64,000 nt of DNA from Gerris lacustris (taxonomy: Eukaryota; Arthropoda; Insecta; Hemiptera; Gerridae): assembly GCA_951217055.1 (NCBI GenBank), contig OX578276.1:63768144-63832143 (forward strand), in the 5' to 3' direction. Each line of letters opens with the position of its first letter. The first letter of the stretch is position 1. Both the position numbers and the translations under genes were made by a program. Below, one piece after another: positions 31,535 to 44,391 of the stretch. The notes beneath the pieces are model-generated. The model made no database searches. It had not been told where the DNA came from and was given only the letters and a program-made list of their open reading frames with translations.

Positions 31535-33227
31535 ATTTTTAAATTTTTTAAAAATTGCATTATAATTTTTATTGATGTTCCCTGAGTCTGTTTTGTGGTT
31601 TACTGTGTTATCAATATCTTTGAAGATAAAAAAGCTTCAAGTATTCTGCGTTTGTTTATGTTATTCTCATATCCTAATATTTTGATATTGTTAAAATCAA
31701 AATTATGTCTAGTGTTGAATACGTGTGACGATAATGCGGTTTTTTGGCTCTGGTTTTTTACATCGTTCATATGTTGGTATTGTCTGCTCTTAAGCTGTTG
31801 TGATGTTTCACCAATATAAGATTTGCTACTGTTATTTCAATTAATTTTATATATTAATCCTGATCTGTGATCTTTGTCAATTTTATCTTTCATGTTATTA
31901 TAAAAATGTGTAATTTTATCTATCGGCTTATAAGCAATCTTTATATTATGTTCGCAATCATTACGTTTCATGGTTTTTTGAATTTGCTCAGTTACTCTTT
32001 TTATATACGTGAGACTGGTGAAATATTTTACATCCTTTGTAGGTTCTATTATGTTATCTTTTTTATTCATTTCTAATTTGTTTCTCTGTTTATACCATAA
32101 GGTTTTTATTAATTTGTAAGGATATAAATTCTCTGTTAATTTGGAAAATATTACTGCTTTTATTTCTTTGATGTATTCTAGATCTGTCACTCTTAAAGCT
32201 TTTAATATAATATTTCCTGCTGTGTTGGTTAGTATGTGTTTAGGGTGGTTGGATCGATAATTTAAGATTCTGCTACTTTTTTATTCTTTAGTGTACCATT
32301 TTGTGAATAGTGTGCCGTTATCATTTCTGATTATTGATATATCTAAATAATTTAAATATTTATTGTTTTCTTTTTCAAAAGTGAACTTAATTTTATCGTT
32401 TATATACTATTAAAGCAGTCTAATGTGATGTTGAGATTATCTTTTTTAATTATGAGAATAAGGTCGTCAATATATTTATATAGCAATCTTGGTTTAACTT
32501 TTAATTTTTCTAATGCTTTATCAATTATGTTATTTAATGTTATTCCACTTAAATTTATGGGAGCTTCCCCCCCCCCCCCATTGCTAGGCCGTTAATTTGT
32601 CTGTAAACTGTATTATTATAAGTAAAATAACTGTTAGCGCAGCAAAATTTAAGTGTTTCCAGATAAATTTGTTTGCTTTTGATGTCAGGGTATGGTTCAA
32701 TTTTATCCCAATTATGATTAATGAGTTTGTAAGTATCTTCTAAAGGGATGCATGTGAAAAGGGAAGTAACATCGAAGGATAGTAATAATTCGTCATCTTT
32801 GATATTAACGTCTTTAATTTTATTCTTTAATTCTTCAGCGTTCTTAATATCATAAGGGTTGTTATTATTAAAATGGTCTAAAGTTGGGTTAATCATAGCT
32901 GTTAATTTTTCTACCGGGGAATTTCGTCCGTCAATGATGGGTCGTAAAGGGTGATTATCTTTATGCGATTTTAATAAACCATGGATTCTGGGTAAGTTGC
33001 TGTGATCTATATTTAGTCTAGTTTTTTCTTGTGAAGTTATAAATTTGAATTTTAATAATTTATTAATCAATTTGGAGTATTCTTTTTTTATATTATTTAA
33101 AGGATTTGTTCTTAATTTTCTATAAGTAGTATTGTCATTTAAAAGTAATTCCATTTTTGTTTCATATCAGACTTTTTTTATATTTATTCGTAATCTGCTG
33201 TTTAAAGATGCTAAAGTCTGATTATGA
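31535..33227 (-). pseudogene. PLE 1 reverse transcriptase and GIY-YIG endonuclease, broken
   Basis: From 33154 the frame shows the PLE RT: LPRIHGLLKSHKD, PLRPIID, FDVTSLFTCIP and INGLAMG. It is thrown out of frame by a 13-bp C-run (32577-32589 on the plus strand). Further down, RLLYKYIDDLILII (about 32490) is the catalytic box. The C-terminal GIY-YIG nuclease starts at GLIYKIN near 31850 and continues as SYIGETSQQLKS near 31800, ending at about 31535 after more frameshifts. PLE proteins reverse-transcribe their own RNA at nicked DNA. Confidence 0.9.
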
Positions 33228-33930
33228 ATTTAAATAATAACCATCATAATTAGACAATATATTTAGAAGGAAAAAAATAGTTACTAATTTATATAATAAT
33301 CATAATTAAAATTAAAAGGATATTATTCATATGAATAATAAACAGTAAAGAGTTCAAATATACTAGTAATATTATAAAATAAACCTTTTGAACAATTAGT
33401 TATAAAACTCTCTCCTAGATAGAGCTAGTAGCCAACATCAAGGTTTGCTCACTTTAGTCATAGTTTATTTCTTATTTTATAGATTAAAACATAAATCCCA
33501 TCACAAATTTACATCATAAAAACAATCAACTTCCTAATCAATTGTTAATTAAAACCAATCATTTTTAAAAAAAATGAATTATCAATTATTATAACCACCA
33601 TAAAATGAGTTGAATCTTCCCGATGATTAGTTGGTATGAAGATCACATATATACAGCTTTTTGAAAAATATGAATTTGTATCGTAGTTATTGCTAATATA
33701 TTTACTATATTGTATGAAAGTCAATCTTTTTTTACATTTTTATTATTTAATATTGATTTTAATATTAGCTTAAGCTAGTAAATTCGAAGTGTAATCATGT
33801 TATATTTTAAGAAGTGATATTGTTAGAATTGGTAGTTATGTTTTTTAAAAAAAAATTTAATTTTCAACAATTTCTTGACCCTCTCTTATGGAGAAAGTAT
33901 TTTAATTATTAACATATGTAAGTATATTTT
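33228..33930. repeat. Right inverted flank of PLE 1
   Basis: Mirror of 30795-31523. It continues into a block (33890-34075) that is repeated directly at 34478-34665. Confidence 0.85.
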
Positions 33931-34075
33931 ATTTTATATTAACTGCAAAAGCTGAAGTAAAAATTGATTTTAGTGTGATCAGAAGGTATTGTTAAAGTAT
34001 AATGAAAAATTATAATTAATTTGAATTAATGTTTATATATATGTTTGTTTGTAGAATAAAAAAAAGACTGAAATG
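33890..34075. repeat. Direct repeat in the PLE 1 right flank, copy 1
   Basis: About 185 bp starting TTATGGAGAAAGTATTTTAA recur almost unchanged at 34478-34665, including GTGATCAGAAGGTATTGTTA. Confidence 0.9.
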
Positions 34076-34263
34076 AATATTGAAGTCATTAATTACCTAC
34101 ACCTCTTTAACCATCTTAACCTCGCCTTCATTGAACTACAAGGGTGTATTAACAAATTAATAGAAATATTATTAATTTAATACCTTAAAAAATCGATCGC
34201 TGCTCCTAAAATAATGATAGAGCTGAGCTGAAATAGAGGTACCGTTGAAAAGAAAAGGAAATT

Positions 34264-34475
34264 TCAGTTCAGAAAAAGTCTATTTTAAATGCCCTAAAGG
34301 GGCAAAACATATGCCTAAATTTAATTTTATTCTTAATTTTATTAAAAATAATAAAATTTATTTTTGTTTCAGCCTGTAACTATGCCAAAACGGCATGTGT
34401 TACAGTTTGCCAAATTTCAGTAAAACTGCTTCATTTATTCCCCTTCAGTTTAAGTACCCTAACACCACCACATTA
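34264..34475. repeat. Dispersed repeat family C, copy 2
   Basis: Same-orientation copy of 27718-27925, with an added TGTAACTATGCC. It lies between the two direct repeats of the PLE flank. Confidence 0.8.
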
Positions 34476-34477
34476 TG

Positions 34478-34665
34478 GAGAAAGTATTTTAATTAATGAC
34501 ATATGTAAGTATATTTTATTTTATATTAACTGCAAAAGTTGAAGTAAAAATTGATTTTAGTGTGATCAGAAGGTATTGTTAAAGTTATAATGAAAAATTA
34601 TAATTAATTTGAATTAATGTTTATATATGTTTGTTTGTAGAATAAAAAAAATACTGATTTTTTTG
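34478..34665. repeat. Direct repeat in the PLE 1 right flank, copy 2
   Basis: Second copy of 33890-34075. Confidence 0.9.
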
Positions 34666-34791
34666 AAAAGGTTTTCATTTTTCTTTTATGCTACTTTTAT
34701 TCTATTTTTCGAAATTTTAAGGAAACCGGATTTAACATTTACTGAGAAAAATATTCTAAATAATGTGATTAGACATTAATAAAGTAATATA

Positions 34792-34881
<90 letters not shown>
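34792..34881. repeat. (TA)n microsatellite interrupted by a Helitron
   Basis: TA dinucleotides run up to 34881 and resume as TATATATATAAA at 36732 after the Helitron. Confidence 0.95.
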
Positions 34882-34884
<3 letters not shown>

Positions 34885-36731
34885 ATAATATAAGTGGCAA
34901 TGTCTTGATTGACTGACTGACATAGAATCACACAGCAAAATCTGCTTAACCGAGAGACTTGAAATTTTGAGGATATACTCGGTTCATATCATAGGCATCC
35001 ACTAAGAAAGGATTTTGCGAAATTTTTAATTTTGTACCCAGGGGTACGGGGTACAAATGTCAAAGTAATGAATACTTTTAATGATACATATCGTTGAAAA
35101 GCTCTTTAAATGTACAGTAATTGTTGTTATGTACAGTTTTGTCATATTTTCATTTAGGAGGGGGTAAAATGGAAAAATGTGTATAACTACATCTTATATA
35201 AATGAAGAGTGTCTATGAGTGTACTGCTTACATGAGATTATAAAGTTAAAATGTTGGTACACAGGAGTACGGGGTACAAATGTCAAAGTAATTGATAGGT
35301 ACCCTTTATTATGCATATCGTTGAAAGGCTCTTTAAGAGAAAAGTAATTGTAATGTACGTTTTTGTCATTATTTTCATTTAGGAGAGGGGTAAAAAGGAA
35401 ATGTCAACGTAAGTGTGTGTGCACGCGCGCCCGTTCGCGCGCGCGTGTGTTCTTTACTCAAATCTACCGTTTTATTCCGATTTCAATGAAAATTTGCACA
35501 CTTGGCCTTTAAAGCAAGGGGAAAAGGGGAAGGTCACTGACTTCATGCATTTTCGAAATTTTGTATTTGGTACACAGGGGTACGGGGTACAAATGTCAAA
35601 GTAATGAAAACCCTTCACGATGCATACCGTTGAAAAGCTCTTTAAGAGTGCTGTACAATTATTGTTATGTACATTTAGGGGGGTAAAATGGAAAAATATA
35701 TCTATATCTATGTATAAAAAACTAATAATTGTTGTGTCTGTACATTTATCCGATTGGGCTAAAATTTTGTATTTATTCATTTATTTATTTTTATTATTAT
35801 TATTTTTTTTTAAATACCTTTATTGAATAAAACATATTAATACATAAATAATATTTTAGTACATCAATTTATCTATTTTATTGATTTTACATTTTAGTTC
35901 TACATAAGGTTATCTCTCCGCTAGAGAACATAGAGTCCCGAGCTGTGGAGAGAGAATATGGGGTATTTCCACTGAATGAGTAGTCCTGACAACGAATTTA
36001 AGTTTAGAAAATTATATATCTGTCTGTCTGTGCGTCAATCACGTCCAAATGGCTGAATAAATTTTGGAGGTTCTTGGGTACAATGTTAAGCTTAATTCTG
36101 CGGGTGATAAAGGATATAAAACGATTTGGTAGCTTTATATGGAGCTGAGAAGTGGGCTTCTAAATAGATTTCAAAATTCTTATTTCATTTTTCATAAAAA
36201 ATCTATTTTACCAAAATTGTAGAAGAAACTACTGACCATATTATATGTTTTGTGGAAATTTCTGTAGGAAGAACTGTTAAAGAAATTACTTTTCAATCAC
36301 TGTCAAAAAATATTTAGATTTATTTTTAGATATTAAGGCAATAATTTATAAATCACGCCTTACCGTGCCTAAACCTTTACTAACTTTATCATGACCACTT
36401 CTTTAAAATTCTAAAATAAAATCTACGAGTGTATACGTAGTATAATAATTTCTAAATTATATTGATAACTGCCAATAGAGAATTTCTAAAATTTGATCCC
36501 TAATCATCTAATAAGGACAGAGTAAGAAAATACCACTGCTTTTCCTTTTTAAAAATTTAGTCGGAATGAATTACTAATTTGGGATATTAGCAAATTATCT
36601 TATCAAAGGGGAGGGATAGAATCTAGATATTCTCGCTTTGTAAAATAATTTAAATGTTTCTTGATGGTAGTTTATAAATCCATTAAATTGAAAATAAAAC
36701 ACACCGTAGCGAAGCACGGGTATTCAGCTAG
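34882..36731 (+). mobile_element. Non-autonomous Helitron inserted in (TA)n
   Basis: The 5' end begins TCTATAATATAAGTGG and follows an A. The 3' end has an imperfect hairpin CCGTAGCGAAGCACGGG followed by TATTCAG and CTAG (36728-36731), then host T. Insertion between A and T without target duplication, a 5' TC, a subterminal hairpin and a terminal CTAG are the defining marks of Helitrons. The 1850-bp interior has no Rep or helicase gene. Confidence 0.88.
35030..35710. repeat. Three internal repeats within the Helitron
   Basis: Units near 35030, 35258 and 35570 share GGGTACGGGGTACAAATGTC, a C-GTTGAAA-GCTCTTTAA segment and TTCATTTAGGAGGGGGTAAAA-like endings. Each is about 150 bp, with spacings of about 228 and 312 bp. 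Confidence 0.85.
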
Positions 36732-36732
36732 T

Positions 36733-37894
36733 ATATATATAAATTCCGAGGACCTAGTACAAGGTTTATAAACCGTATTGGTAGGAGTATTCCACCATTT
36801 TGAGACAGTGTTATGAGGGTCAAAGGGAAATAATGATAGAGTAAAGTGACCCTAGTATAGAAATGAAAATAGAGGACTACGTAGTTGAAACTAGAAAAGG
36901 GATACATTTCATAGAGGTAGGATAAAAGATAAAAGGAATGAAGGACATGTTAGCAATAACTGAAGGCGAAGGTAGTATAAAGGCGAGCCTTCAGGTGATT
37001 TACTCAAAGATTATTATAGATTGGTTCCCAAGGGAATGAGACGGAGTTTGGTTGAACGCTTTGGGAATTGGAACGGAAGCAGGCAGTGATGCCGCCGCGT
37101 TTCAATAGACAGGCAATAAAACGTATATTTATTCTTTCTACAACAGACGTACAATCAAAGGATTTTATCTTCTTATTGATACAGTCACAATGGTTAACAA
37201 ATATTAATAGTTTGTTTGGTAACCAAAAGAGGCTTGATATATATGTAGCCAAGTAATATTGAAAGAGTCTGTTACAATTTAAAAAATATTCAATTTTTTG
37301 TGCTGCGTGCTAGTTTAATCACCTTAAATGCATATAAGTTTATATTTTAATAGCTGTTTCTAGCTGCTATTTATTTATAACGCAATAATTATAACATTTC
37401 TTGAACAGTACCATGGATAATATGAATCCTTGGTTTTCCCTTAAAATCCGCTTCATGAGGGTTTGAATTTAAGTAGTCTGTGGTAGTGGTATTAGCGCAT
37501 AGAAGAATGTGATATAATTTGTTGCACGAGGAATTTTGTATATTGTTAAAGTTGTCCGTCCAGAGTTAAGCCTTATATATAATTAGTATGACTTACAGGG
37601 AAGCTGTATTTCTCCGTTTAAAAGTCAATCTAATTTTCAAAACAGCGCCAAACAACTATAAACGTAATCTAATTAAACGAGCGTTATTGAGTTCTTCATA
37701 TCAGAGACTTAGGATTTAACATTTTTGTGTGTTTGTATATTTGTTTTTTTTGAATAGCTTTTCTTCATCAATATTAAAAAAAATAAAAAAATAAAAATAA
37801 AAATAACATGAAATATGCATTTGAGATTACTAACCCCGTGAAATCTGAGGAAGCGAGCGAGCAAGACAGGCCCGCTGGGACGGGGGCAATCATT
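36733..37894. other. No recognisable feature
   Basis: AT-rich with no motif-bearing frame on either strand. Confidence 0.5.
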
Positions 37895-38025
37895 ACTTAA
37901 TGAAGTTAGTATTTGCTCGCAGCACTCGCCTGTCTAGACAGCCTAGCCTTATTATATTTGCCTTGCATTTGTAGATAATCATTATTTAATAAAAAATTAT
38001 TGTCAAGACAGCATTTGTGGCAATG
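37895..38025 (-). repeat. Inverted relative of the 11.5-kb tandem repeat
   Basis: Contains, inverted, the markers of 11485-11830: CTCGCCTGTCTAGACAG and GCATTTGTAGATAATC followed by ATTTAATAAA. A single further unit (AATAAAGATTATCTACAAGT) is at about 38771-38800. Confidence 0.65.
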
Positions 38026-38800
38026 AGCGTAACTATAGTCCAGAGATATTTTTACTACGTTTTTATTAGCTTGCTTTCTTGTTTGTTTGTTTGTTTATCC
38101 AGTACAAATCTTGCAATAGATTTTTAACTAACTTCCCGAGTAGCTAGACATTTGAAATTTTAGAATAGCTCAGAACACGATGACAATGCAATATTTTAAT
38201 ACTTTTAGTCATCTTTCAGCAGAATTTAATTCGTTTTCAGCAAATGTTGCTGTATGGAAAGTTAGTTCACAAAAAATCCGCAAGTCATTTTATTTGTTTT
38301 GACATGTCCCATATTTTTACAATCTTCATTTTGACGGGTTTCAAATTCGTGATTTTTTATTAAGAGATTAACATTAAATGAAACCTGAAGAGGAAAAGTG
38401 AACAAAGAAATAAATTAATTGACGTGTGACAACCAGGATTGTTTACACTTGTGTCCTAGGTATCGGTTTAATTTTTCTGCATCTGTACTTCTTTACTTGT
38501 AAACATTTTTCTTTTTCTTCTCTTACTGTCCCTACACGGGGGCATATCAATGGCACTGTTTAGATTCGGTGTTGGCGAGATCCGTTCTACAAAGATTTGT
38601 CCTTTTATAGGTTTAAGATCAGCTCTCTAGATGGTTGTCATTTATGTGAAGTAAATAAATTTGGAACTATTTTTTTTCACTAACATTATACTATAACAAT
38701 GACAATTATATTATCAACATTACATATGATTCAACAGAAAATTTAAAAGTTACTTTTATCTTGTAATTATTATTGAATAAAGATTATCTACAAGTACTGT

Positions 38801-40719
38801 ATAATTTGGCCAGCATCATCTTTCCTTTCGTACATAAGAAAATTGTTTTGGACAACTAAATTTATGTACTTAGAATGGATCAAATTAAAAGGGATATTTA
38901 GACCAATGTACTTCGGGACAAAGGAATATTTTATATACAAAAATGTGATATTCCTCTGTCCCATAGTCTTGTAACGGGCCGATGATTGGTGATAGGTTGG
39001 TTGGCTTGAATGGTTAGTTAATTAAAGACACGTGATTAGATTGGTAATGCTAAGAAACTATATTTTAATGATAAACTTAGAGGGCCGGATACAGAGTAAG
39101 ATCTTGAGATCGGCTCCGCGAGCAGGTCACCCGGCAGGGGCTATGAACCCCCGCGTCAGCACTTTTCCTAGACCGATACATATATTCCCCCCTTCCGGGA
39201 AAAATATGTGAAACATAATTTTTGGAGATGGAGGTAGGAGTATGTGAGAGGTCGAGGCGCTGCTGGAAGGGCCGTGGCGACCCGTGTATCTACTAGTCAA
39301 TGAGACATTGCCATCCACTACGGCATAATGTTATGACAGCGGTTGTTCAGCGAGGATGTTGTTATGACACTCACAGTTATAGCTGGTGATTCATATGATT
39401 TAATTTCGTTGTCTTGTTTGGTACTTTAGATGCGATGATCCTGTTATTACGATGTGAGTTATTATTGGCATAGCTGCTAATCAAAGTATATTTATTATAC
39501 GATGATTGACGCAGACATATAATGTCACAGTCAGTGATTAATTATATATGTCATCCTTTTATATTTAGTTTTGAATCAATATTAATCAATTGAATTTTGC
39601 ATGTTGTGCAAAATACAATAAAGTGTTCGTTAAATAATCCACTGCATAATCATTGAATAGATAATCACTAATCAGTTAATAGTTATAGATCTAGTAAACT
39701 GTTTGATCTAGTTAACTGTTGACGTGATGATATTAGTGTGAGTGTCATATTCTCGTGATGTGCTGTCTGAACAAAGTAATTGTCATTCTCAAATGTGAAT
39801 GGAACTGTCAATTCTTTTGAATACACGAGTTTCGCTTTCTTCACTGTTCATGCCAACTCCATACTACTCGTAATGATGTTTCCAAAGTGACGGGACCTAA
39901 GTTGGGATAGTGCTGTGCGACATTTTTTATATAAACTAAAAATTAACCTTTCACGGATAATTTGATAATTAACATTTTAAAATTGTATACATTCATAAAA
40001 TTTAGCTAACATTGAAATAAATCTGAATCAGCTATATAGAAATAAACAAGGGCTTTAACATTAAATTAAAATAACCTTGTACTGTACACAATACAAAAGT
40101 TACAAAACAACATCAACCTAAATTAAACATAACAATAATAAGGAACAAAAGTGGAGAAATAAAAATGGACAATTTAATATGAAACAAAATAAATATAGAC
40201 AAGTCAAATAGTACACTAATAAAAAAACTAACGGCTAGTTATGATTTTTTAATATGTTGTTAGGAGCACTACCAGGAGTATATATCCAATTTTGCAGCTT
40301 CGAAAAACCTGTGCTAGCTGCGTAGCACTCGAAATATCACGACATTTTCGCACTTTTTACTGTTTTCTCACTATATCTCATAAACTATGAGTTTTGTCAG
40401 GAAACATGTTATATACGTATTTAAAGTAGGTTAAATTTTCTATAAGTTGAGGCCAGAATCATTTCTGTACGTTCAATAGTTACCAAGATACTAAGTTAGA
40501 AAAGAGACAAAATTAAAAATAACTAATAATAACAAAAATAACTTTGTACTTAGCGGAGTTGAGGAAAAATTAAAAGAAAAGCATTATTTTTATCATTAAA
40601 GCATGCGTCTTGCAATAAATACATATGTATTGATTATTGAGAAAAAGTGTTGGTTAAAGAGAACGGTTGTAGTTAGGAAATAGGAAATAGGACTGTTCTC
40701 TACCTACCCGGACTACTAA
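38801..40719. other. No recognisable gene
   Basis: A short GC-richer patch at about 39080-39300 stands out but carries no identifiable motif. The sequence TGTAACGGGCC at 38970 looks like an LTR start but has no matching end. Confidence 0.4.
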
Positions 40720-41215
40720 TTTAAAATATTATAAAATATATCACTTCCCTACACAAAAACTTCTGCTTGTATAAGGTTGAAATTTTACATGCCTGTTCCA
40801 ATTGTACTTTAGACGATGTATATGAAGTTTTATTAAAATCGTTACTATAGAACGTAAGATATCGTTAAAAAAGTTGTTTCCTCTATTTTAAAGATTTAGG
40901 GCCACTATAATAAATTTAGCGATCTTTATCACTTCATAGCGGTGTCAGTGTTAGTTTTACAAAAAAAAAAATATTTTAAAAAGTTGTTAGTCTCATTGAA
41001 TAGATAAAGGAATTTTTCCCGTCCTAAAATTCCAATTTTTACATTTGAAGTTTACGTTTACGCGAGCGTTGCGCGCGAACGCTTGGGCGGATAGCGTTGT
41101 CCAACAAACTCGAACGAAAATGAACATGCGTACCAAATTTCAACTATCTCGGTCATCTTTTACTCAAGTTATCATCATCGGTCGATTTCGTAACGGTTGG
41201 TTTTGTGACGGTCGT
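40720..41215 (-). repeat. Partial inverted copy of the MITE at 61444-62170
   Basis: Reverse complement of about 61530-61990, with blocks such as GATAACTTGAGTAAAAG, TAGTTGAAATTTGGTA, GCTCGCGTAAACGT and GGACGGGAAAAATT (in MITE sense). The termini are missing. Confidence 0.75.
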
Positions 41216-42079
41216 TTTTTTCGGATTCACTTCCGGGCTCCACACGGTGTAACGTGTCATAAGAAACCCTCCGAAATTAATGCACAAACTTCAAAAGAAC
41301 AATAATACCATACAATTTTATAAAGTGTATATTTCGTGTATGCGAAGTTCATAAAAACTGAGCCCTTGCAAAAAAATTAAAGATGACATTTCATCTTTTT
41401 GGGAGTATGAATTGATACTATCGATATTGATTGTGCTATCAATATTATTTTTGACAATCATGCTGTTAGAGTGCATTTTAGTCATTTTTTTGTGTGTCAT
41501 TGTCCTTAATATATACTTTATCTACTCATGGCAGCAAAATTAGGCATTGTTGTACTGTTTTCAATCTGCAAAATGTAATTTTTCTTGATTCTTTTGTAAC
41601 AAGTCAAAAAAACACGCAGCAAAAGTTCAAAGTGTCAGCAAAATAACAAACAGGCTGCCAAATTTTGAGAAAAAGTTACTACATCTCAGGTTATGAACTC
41701 TCCCACATTGTTGATTTTTGTATATTTAAGCGTAATATTCTGCTAAATATTTGTTTTTTTGAAAATACCTTTAAAAATTATAATAATAAAACTAATATTA
41801 TTATTTTAAAGTGATTATTTTTAAAAAAATCGCTAAAAATTGAGATAAAAAACAGCTGTTAATAAAAAAAGCGGCAACACTGATTGTCTACACTGTTTTG
41901 TCTTTGTTTTGTTTTAACTTTCGAGTCATTACACTTACTCAAACTTTCGAGTCATCCATTCGATTTTTACAATTTTCATTGCTTTAAATCTTTTATCTAT
42001 CAAAAAAAGATAATTTAATATTTTTCTGTAATTATTTTGATAAATTTGTTAATTAGGTTTTTGAAGTTTAAATTAAAAT

Positions 42080-42280
42080 ATGGATGATAATGTTGTGCAA
42101 GACGTTGAAGACTTGTTTGATCACACGCCACCCGAAATTGCAAATATTGCAACATCATACAAGGAAAGTTTATTGCCCTCTAAATCAGGTACTAAAAACT
42201 TTAATGTAATTTTTCTGCCGTTAGTAGATAAAATATTGTATGTAACTATGCAGCAAAGGAAACATTCCAGACTCGTTTAA
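42080..42280 (+). pseudogene. N-terminal fragment resembling insect Crypton-like tyrosine recombinase proteins
   Basis: The 66-codon frame starts MDDNVVQDVEDLFD and continues TPPEIANIATSYKESLLPSK. That is the pattern of the N-terminal part of a protein family found in many insects that has a tyrosine-recombinase-like core. After about 45 residues the similarity ends and the frame closes. If correct it is a fragment without any catalytic residues. The identification rests on pattern memory only. Confidence 0.35.
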
Positions 42281-42285
42281 AGATT

Positions 42286-42316
42286 ACCTGCTGAGGTTAC
42301 ACCTCAGCAGGTAATT
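42286..42316. repeat. Perfect 13-bp hairpin
   Basis: TTACCTGCTGAGG and CCTCAGCAGGTAA flank a 5-base loop. It is followed by other CTCAGC-rich short repeats. It could be a transcription-terminating or element-end hairpin; its role is unknown. Confidence 0.75.
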
Positions 42317-42427
42317 AACGTTTTCCTGCCTCGGCTTCGCCTCAGCACTAAAATTGTTTAGCCTATCCTCGCCTTCGGCTCGGAACTAAAACTTAAAAAA
42401 CTTGTCAGCAAAATTCCATTTTGCTGC

Positions 42428-43971
42428 CTAGTGACATAAATAACTATTCTCTGTGTTAAGGAATGATCATTTATTTTTCTTCCTCAGTATAGTAATAATA
42501 TTATAGTGATTCATAAATATAGCAATTCTGAGTACAAGAGGGCTGATGTTCCTTTGTCTATCAGTTCTCTGGGCTTAGCCTTTGTCTATTCTTTAGACTT
42601 CGTTTTAGTAGCTACGGAAGGCAGTTTTAGGCTCAATTTCTCTTCTTGGCCCCTGTCTCCCATAGGGATTTTAAGAAAACTTCTTTGCGTAATGCATCAA
42701 GATTATCATAGAATTAATCACACTAAAACAATATTACAGCGTTTCAAAGAAGCATTGATAATTGATAATTGTATTACTTAGAGAAATTTATATAGATGCC
42801 CACCTCCCCTCACATCTTGAATAACAATGGCCGATTGAAAAACCATTTAATAAAGTTGTTTATATCATAAAAGAATGCTAAATTCTAAATTTCAAGTTTC
42901 TTGGTTCCGGAGATATCTTCAAGAAACATTTTGAATATAAATGGCCGCCATCTTGATTCAAGATCTGATCGTAAAAAGATTTTATAGCGAGACAATCCAG
43001 ATTAAAAGGAGTAACGAATGCTTTTACATTTACTGGATTTAATCGCAAGTAATAAAATATAAAGTGTTTATTGTGTATCTGTGAGGGTGTTATGGGAATC
43101 TATTCAAAAGAAAAAAAGTCGTAATTTAATTTCGTTATGGATTTTCTTCTTTTTTGACAATACTATGATGGAAAAAAGTGATTCTGGTTTATAGCTATTT
43201 CACGGTAAGAGGTTCCCCCTTCTAACTTGAGGTAGCTCCTTTTCTTATGACACGGTGCAAAACCCTTTTTAAATTAAAAACAAATTTTGTTACAGCTTAC
43301 TCCGAGAGGGCGAGAAAGGAGTTGTAAATTGTTTAGCTTTCTTTCGTTCCTGCCATACAATGAAAAAGATTTCTTTTATGAGAATAAACCTTAGATATAA
43401 ACGTAATTAATAGTGAAGCCTTTCTTATTCTAACCTGCCCCTTAAAGCCACCTTTTATAAACGATAAAAATAATATTTTTAATGCAGCGAATTTGATAAA
43501 ACAAGGATATTGGACAATTGGTTTTTTACTTGGTACTTATATTTCACATTTAAAGACTCTAGTGGTAGTGTAATTTGAGAAACTGTAGTGTCAACAAGCT
43601 ATCTTTAGAGGATGTAAAAGATGAAATTGAATTTTAAGATTATGAATTGCCTGGTGTACATTTTTATTTTTTATGTATTTTATTTTTTTTATTTTTTATA
43701 AATATGATATTTCTAAGTAGAGTTGAAATATCCATGCATTTCATGTATTTTTATATTATGTAAAAAAATTAGATTAATTTAATATTTAATTTTTAATAGC
43801 TCACTCTTTATTTATTATGGATGAATTTGCCTTTATAAACAAAGGAGGTTAAAATAAAAAAAACAAAACATTTTATTCAAAATAAAAAAGAAGGTGATAT
43901 AGCCTAACCCGAACCATTCCTACTACGAAATTTTCTACTCTAAAATTACGTTCTAATAGATATTTGTTTAT
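42428..43971. other. No recognisable feature
   Basis: No family motif is seen on either strand. The 91-codon frame at 42506-42781 has no recognisable domain. Confidence 0.45.
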
Positions 43972-44072
43972 AAATAACGTAAGAAGATTGTTTACCGGGA
44001 TAACCACGATGCAACCTCTTTCGTTTTCGTCATTACGTTCAGAAAGGGCATCACTCTTCTTGCTTATGCGTG
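43972..44072. repeat. Dispersed repeat family E, copy 1
   Basis: AATAACGTAAGAAGATTGTT, ACCACGATGCAACCTCTTTC and GTTCAGAAAGGGCATCACTC recur at 44887-44994 and, for the second half, at 44997-45072. Confidence 0.85.
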
Positions 44073-44391
44073 GAAGTAGTTGCTAGCTCAAAGAGAATAG
44101 CCGTAACGCTAGTTCAGAGGCATTTTCAGTCCAGTAGTCAAGCTCCTACTCCTGATACTCCGATGCTGAAGGAGTTGTTTAGTTTGAATTCTTTCCTTGA
44201 TGAGGCGGGTGCTCTGTTGGTAGGCGGTTGCCTTATGATTTTTATCATTGCTTTGGAAACAAAATATATTTATGTTTTAATTAGCAAAGCTTACTTATTT
44301 CGTCTGACAATGAAATACTATCATCGAAAAACAAAGAAAAAATATTTTCCTTTCTTTTCTTCTTTTTTGTTGAGGATACTCCTCCTGATAG

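Larger units (their letters stand above)
30795..33930 (-). mobile_element. Penelope-like element 1, minus strand, between long inverted flanks
   Basis: A broken PLE gene (33227-31535) is bracketed by inverted repeats of about 700 bp, 30795-31523 and 33228-33930. Inverted terminal copies are a known outcome of PLE insertion. Homology between the two sides continues outward in fragments to 28690 on the left and 34665 on the right. It is the same family as the element at 55831-59890. The N-terminal part of the gene is missing. Confidence 0.85.
41530..42427 (+). other. Possible small element with short inverted ends
   Basis: GGCAGCAAAAT at 41531-41541 is inverted as ATTTTGCTGCC at 42417-42427. 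Within it lie the Crypton-like fragment and a perfect hairpin. No target duplication is evident, so the association may be chance. Confidence 0.3.

Noticed and set aside
31867..32076. Hydrophobic frame on the plus strand as a membrane protein
   Set aside because: It is the antisense of the AT-rich PLE 1 coding region.
38970..39910. LTR beginning TGTAACGGGCC
   Set aside because: No matching CCCGTTACA end or internal element could be found.
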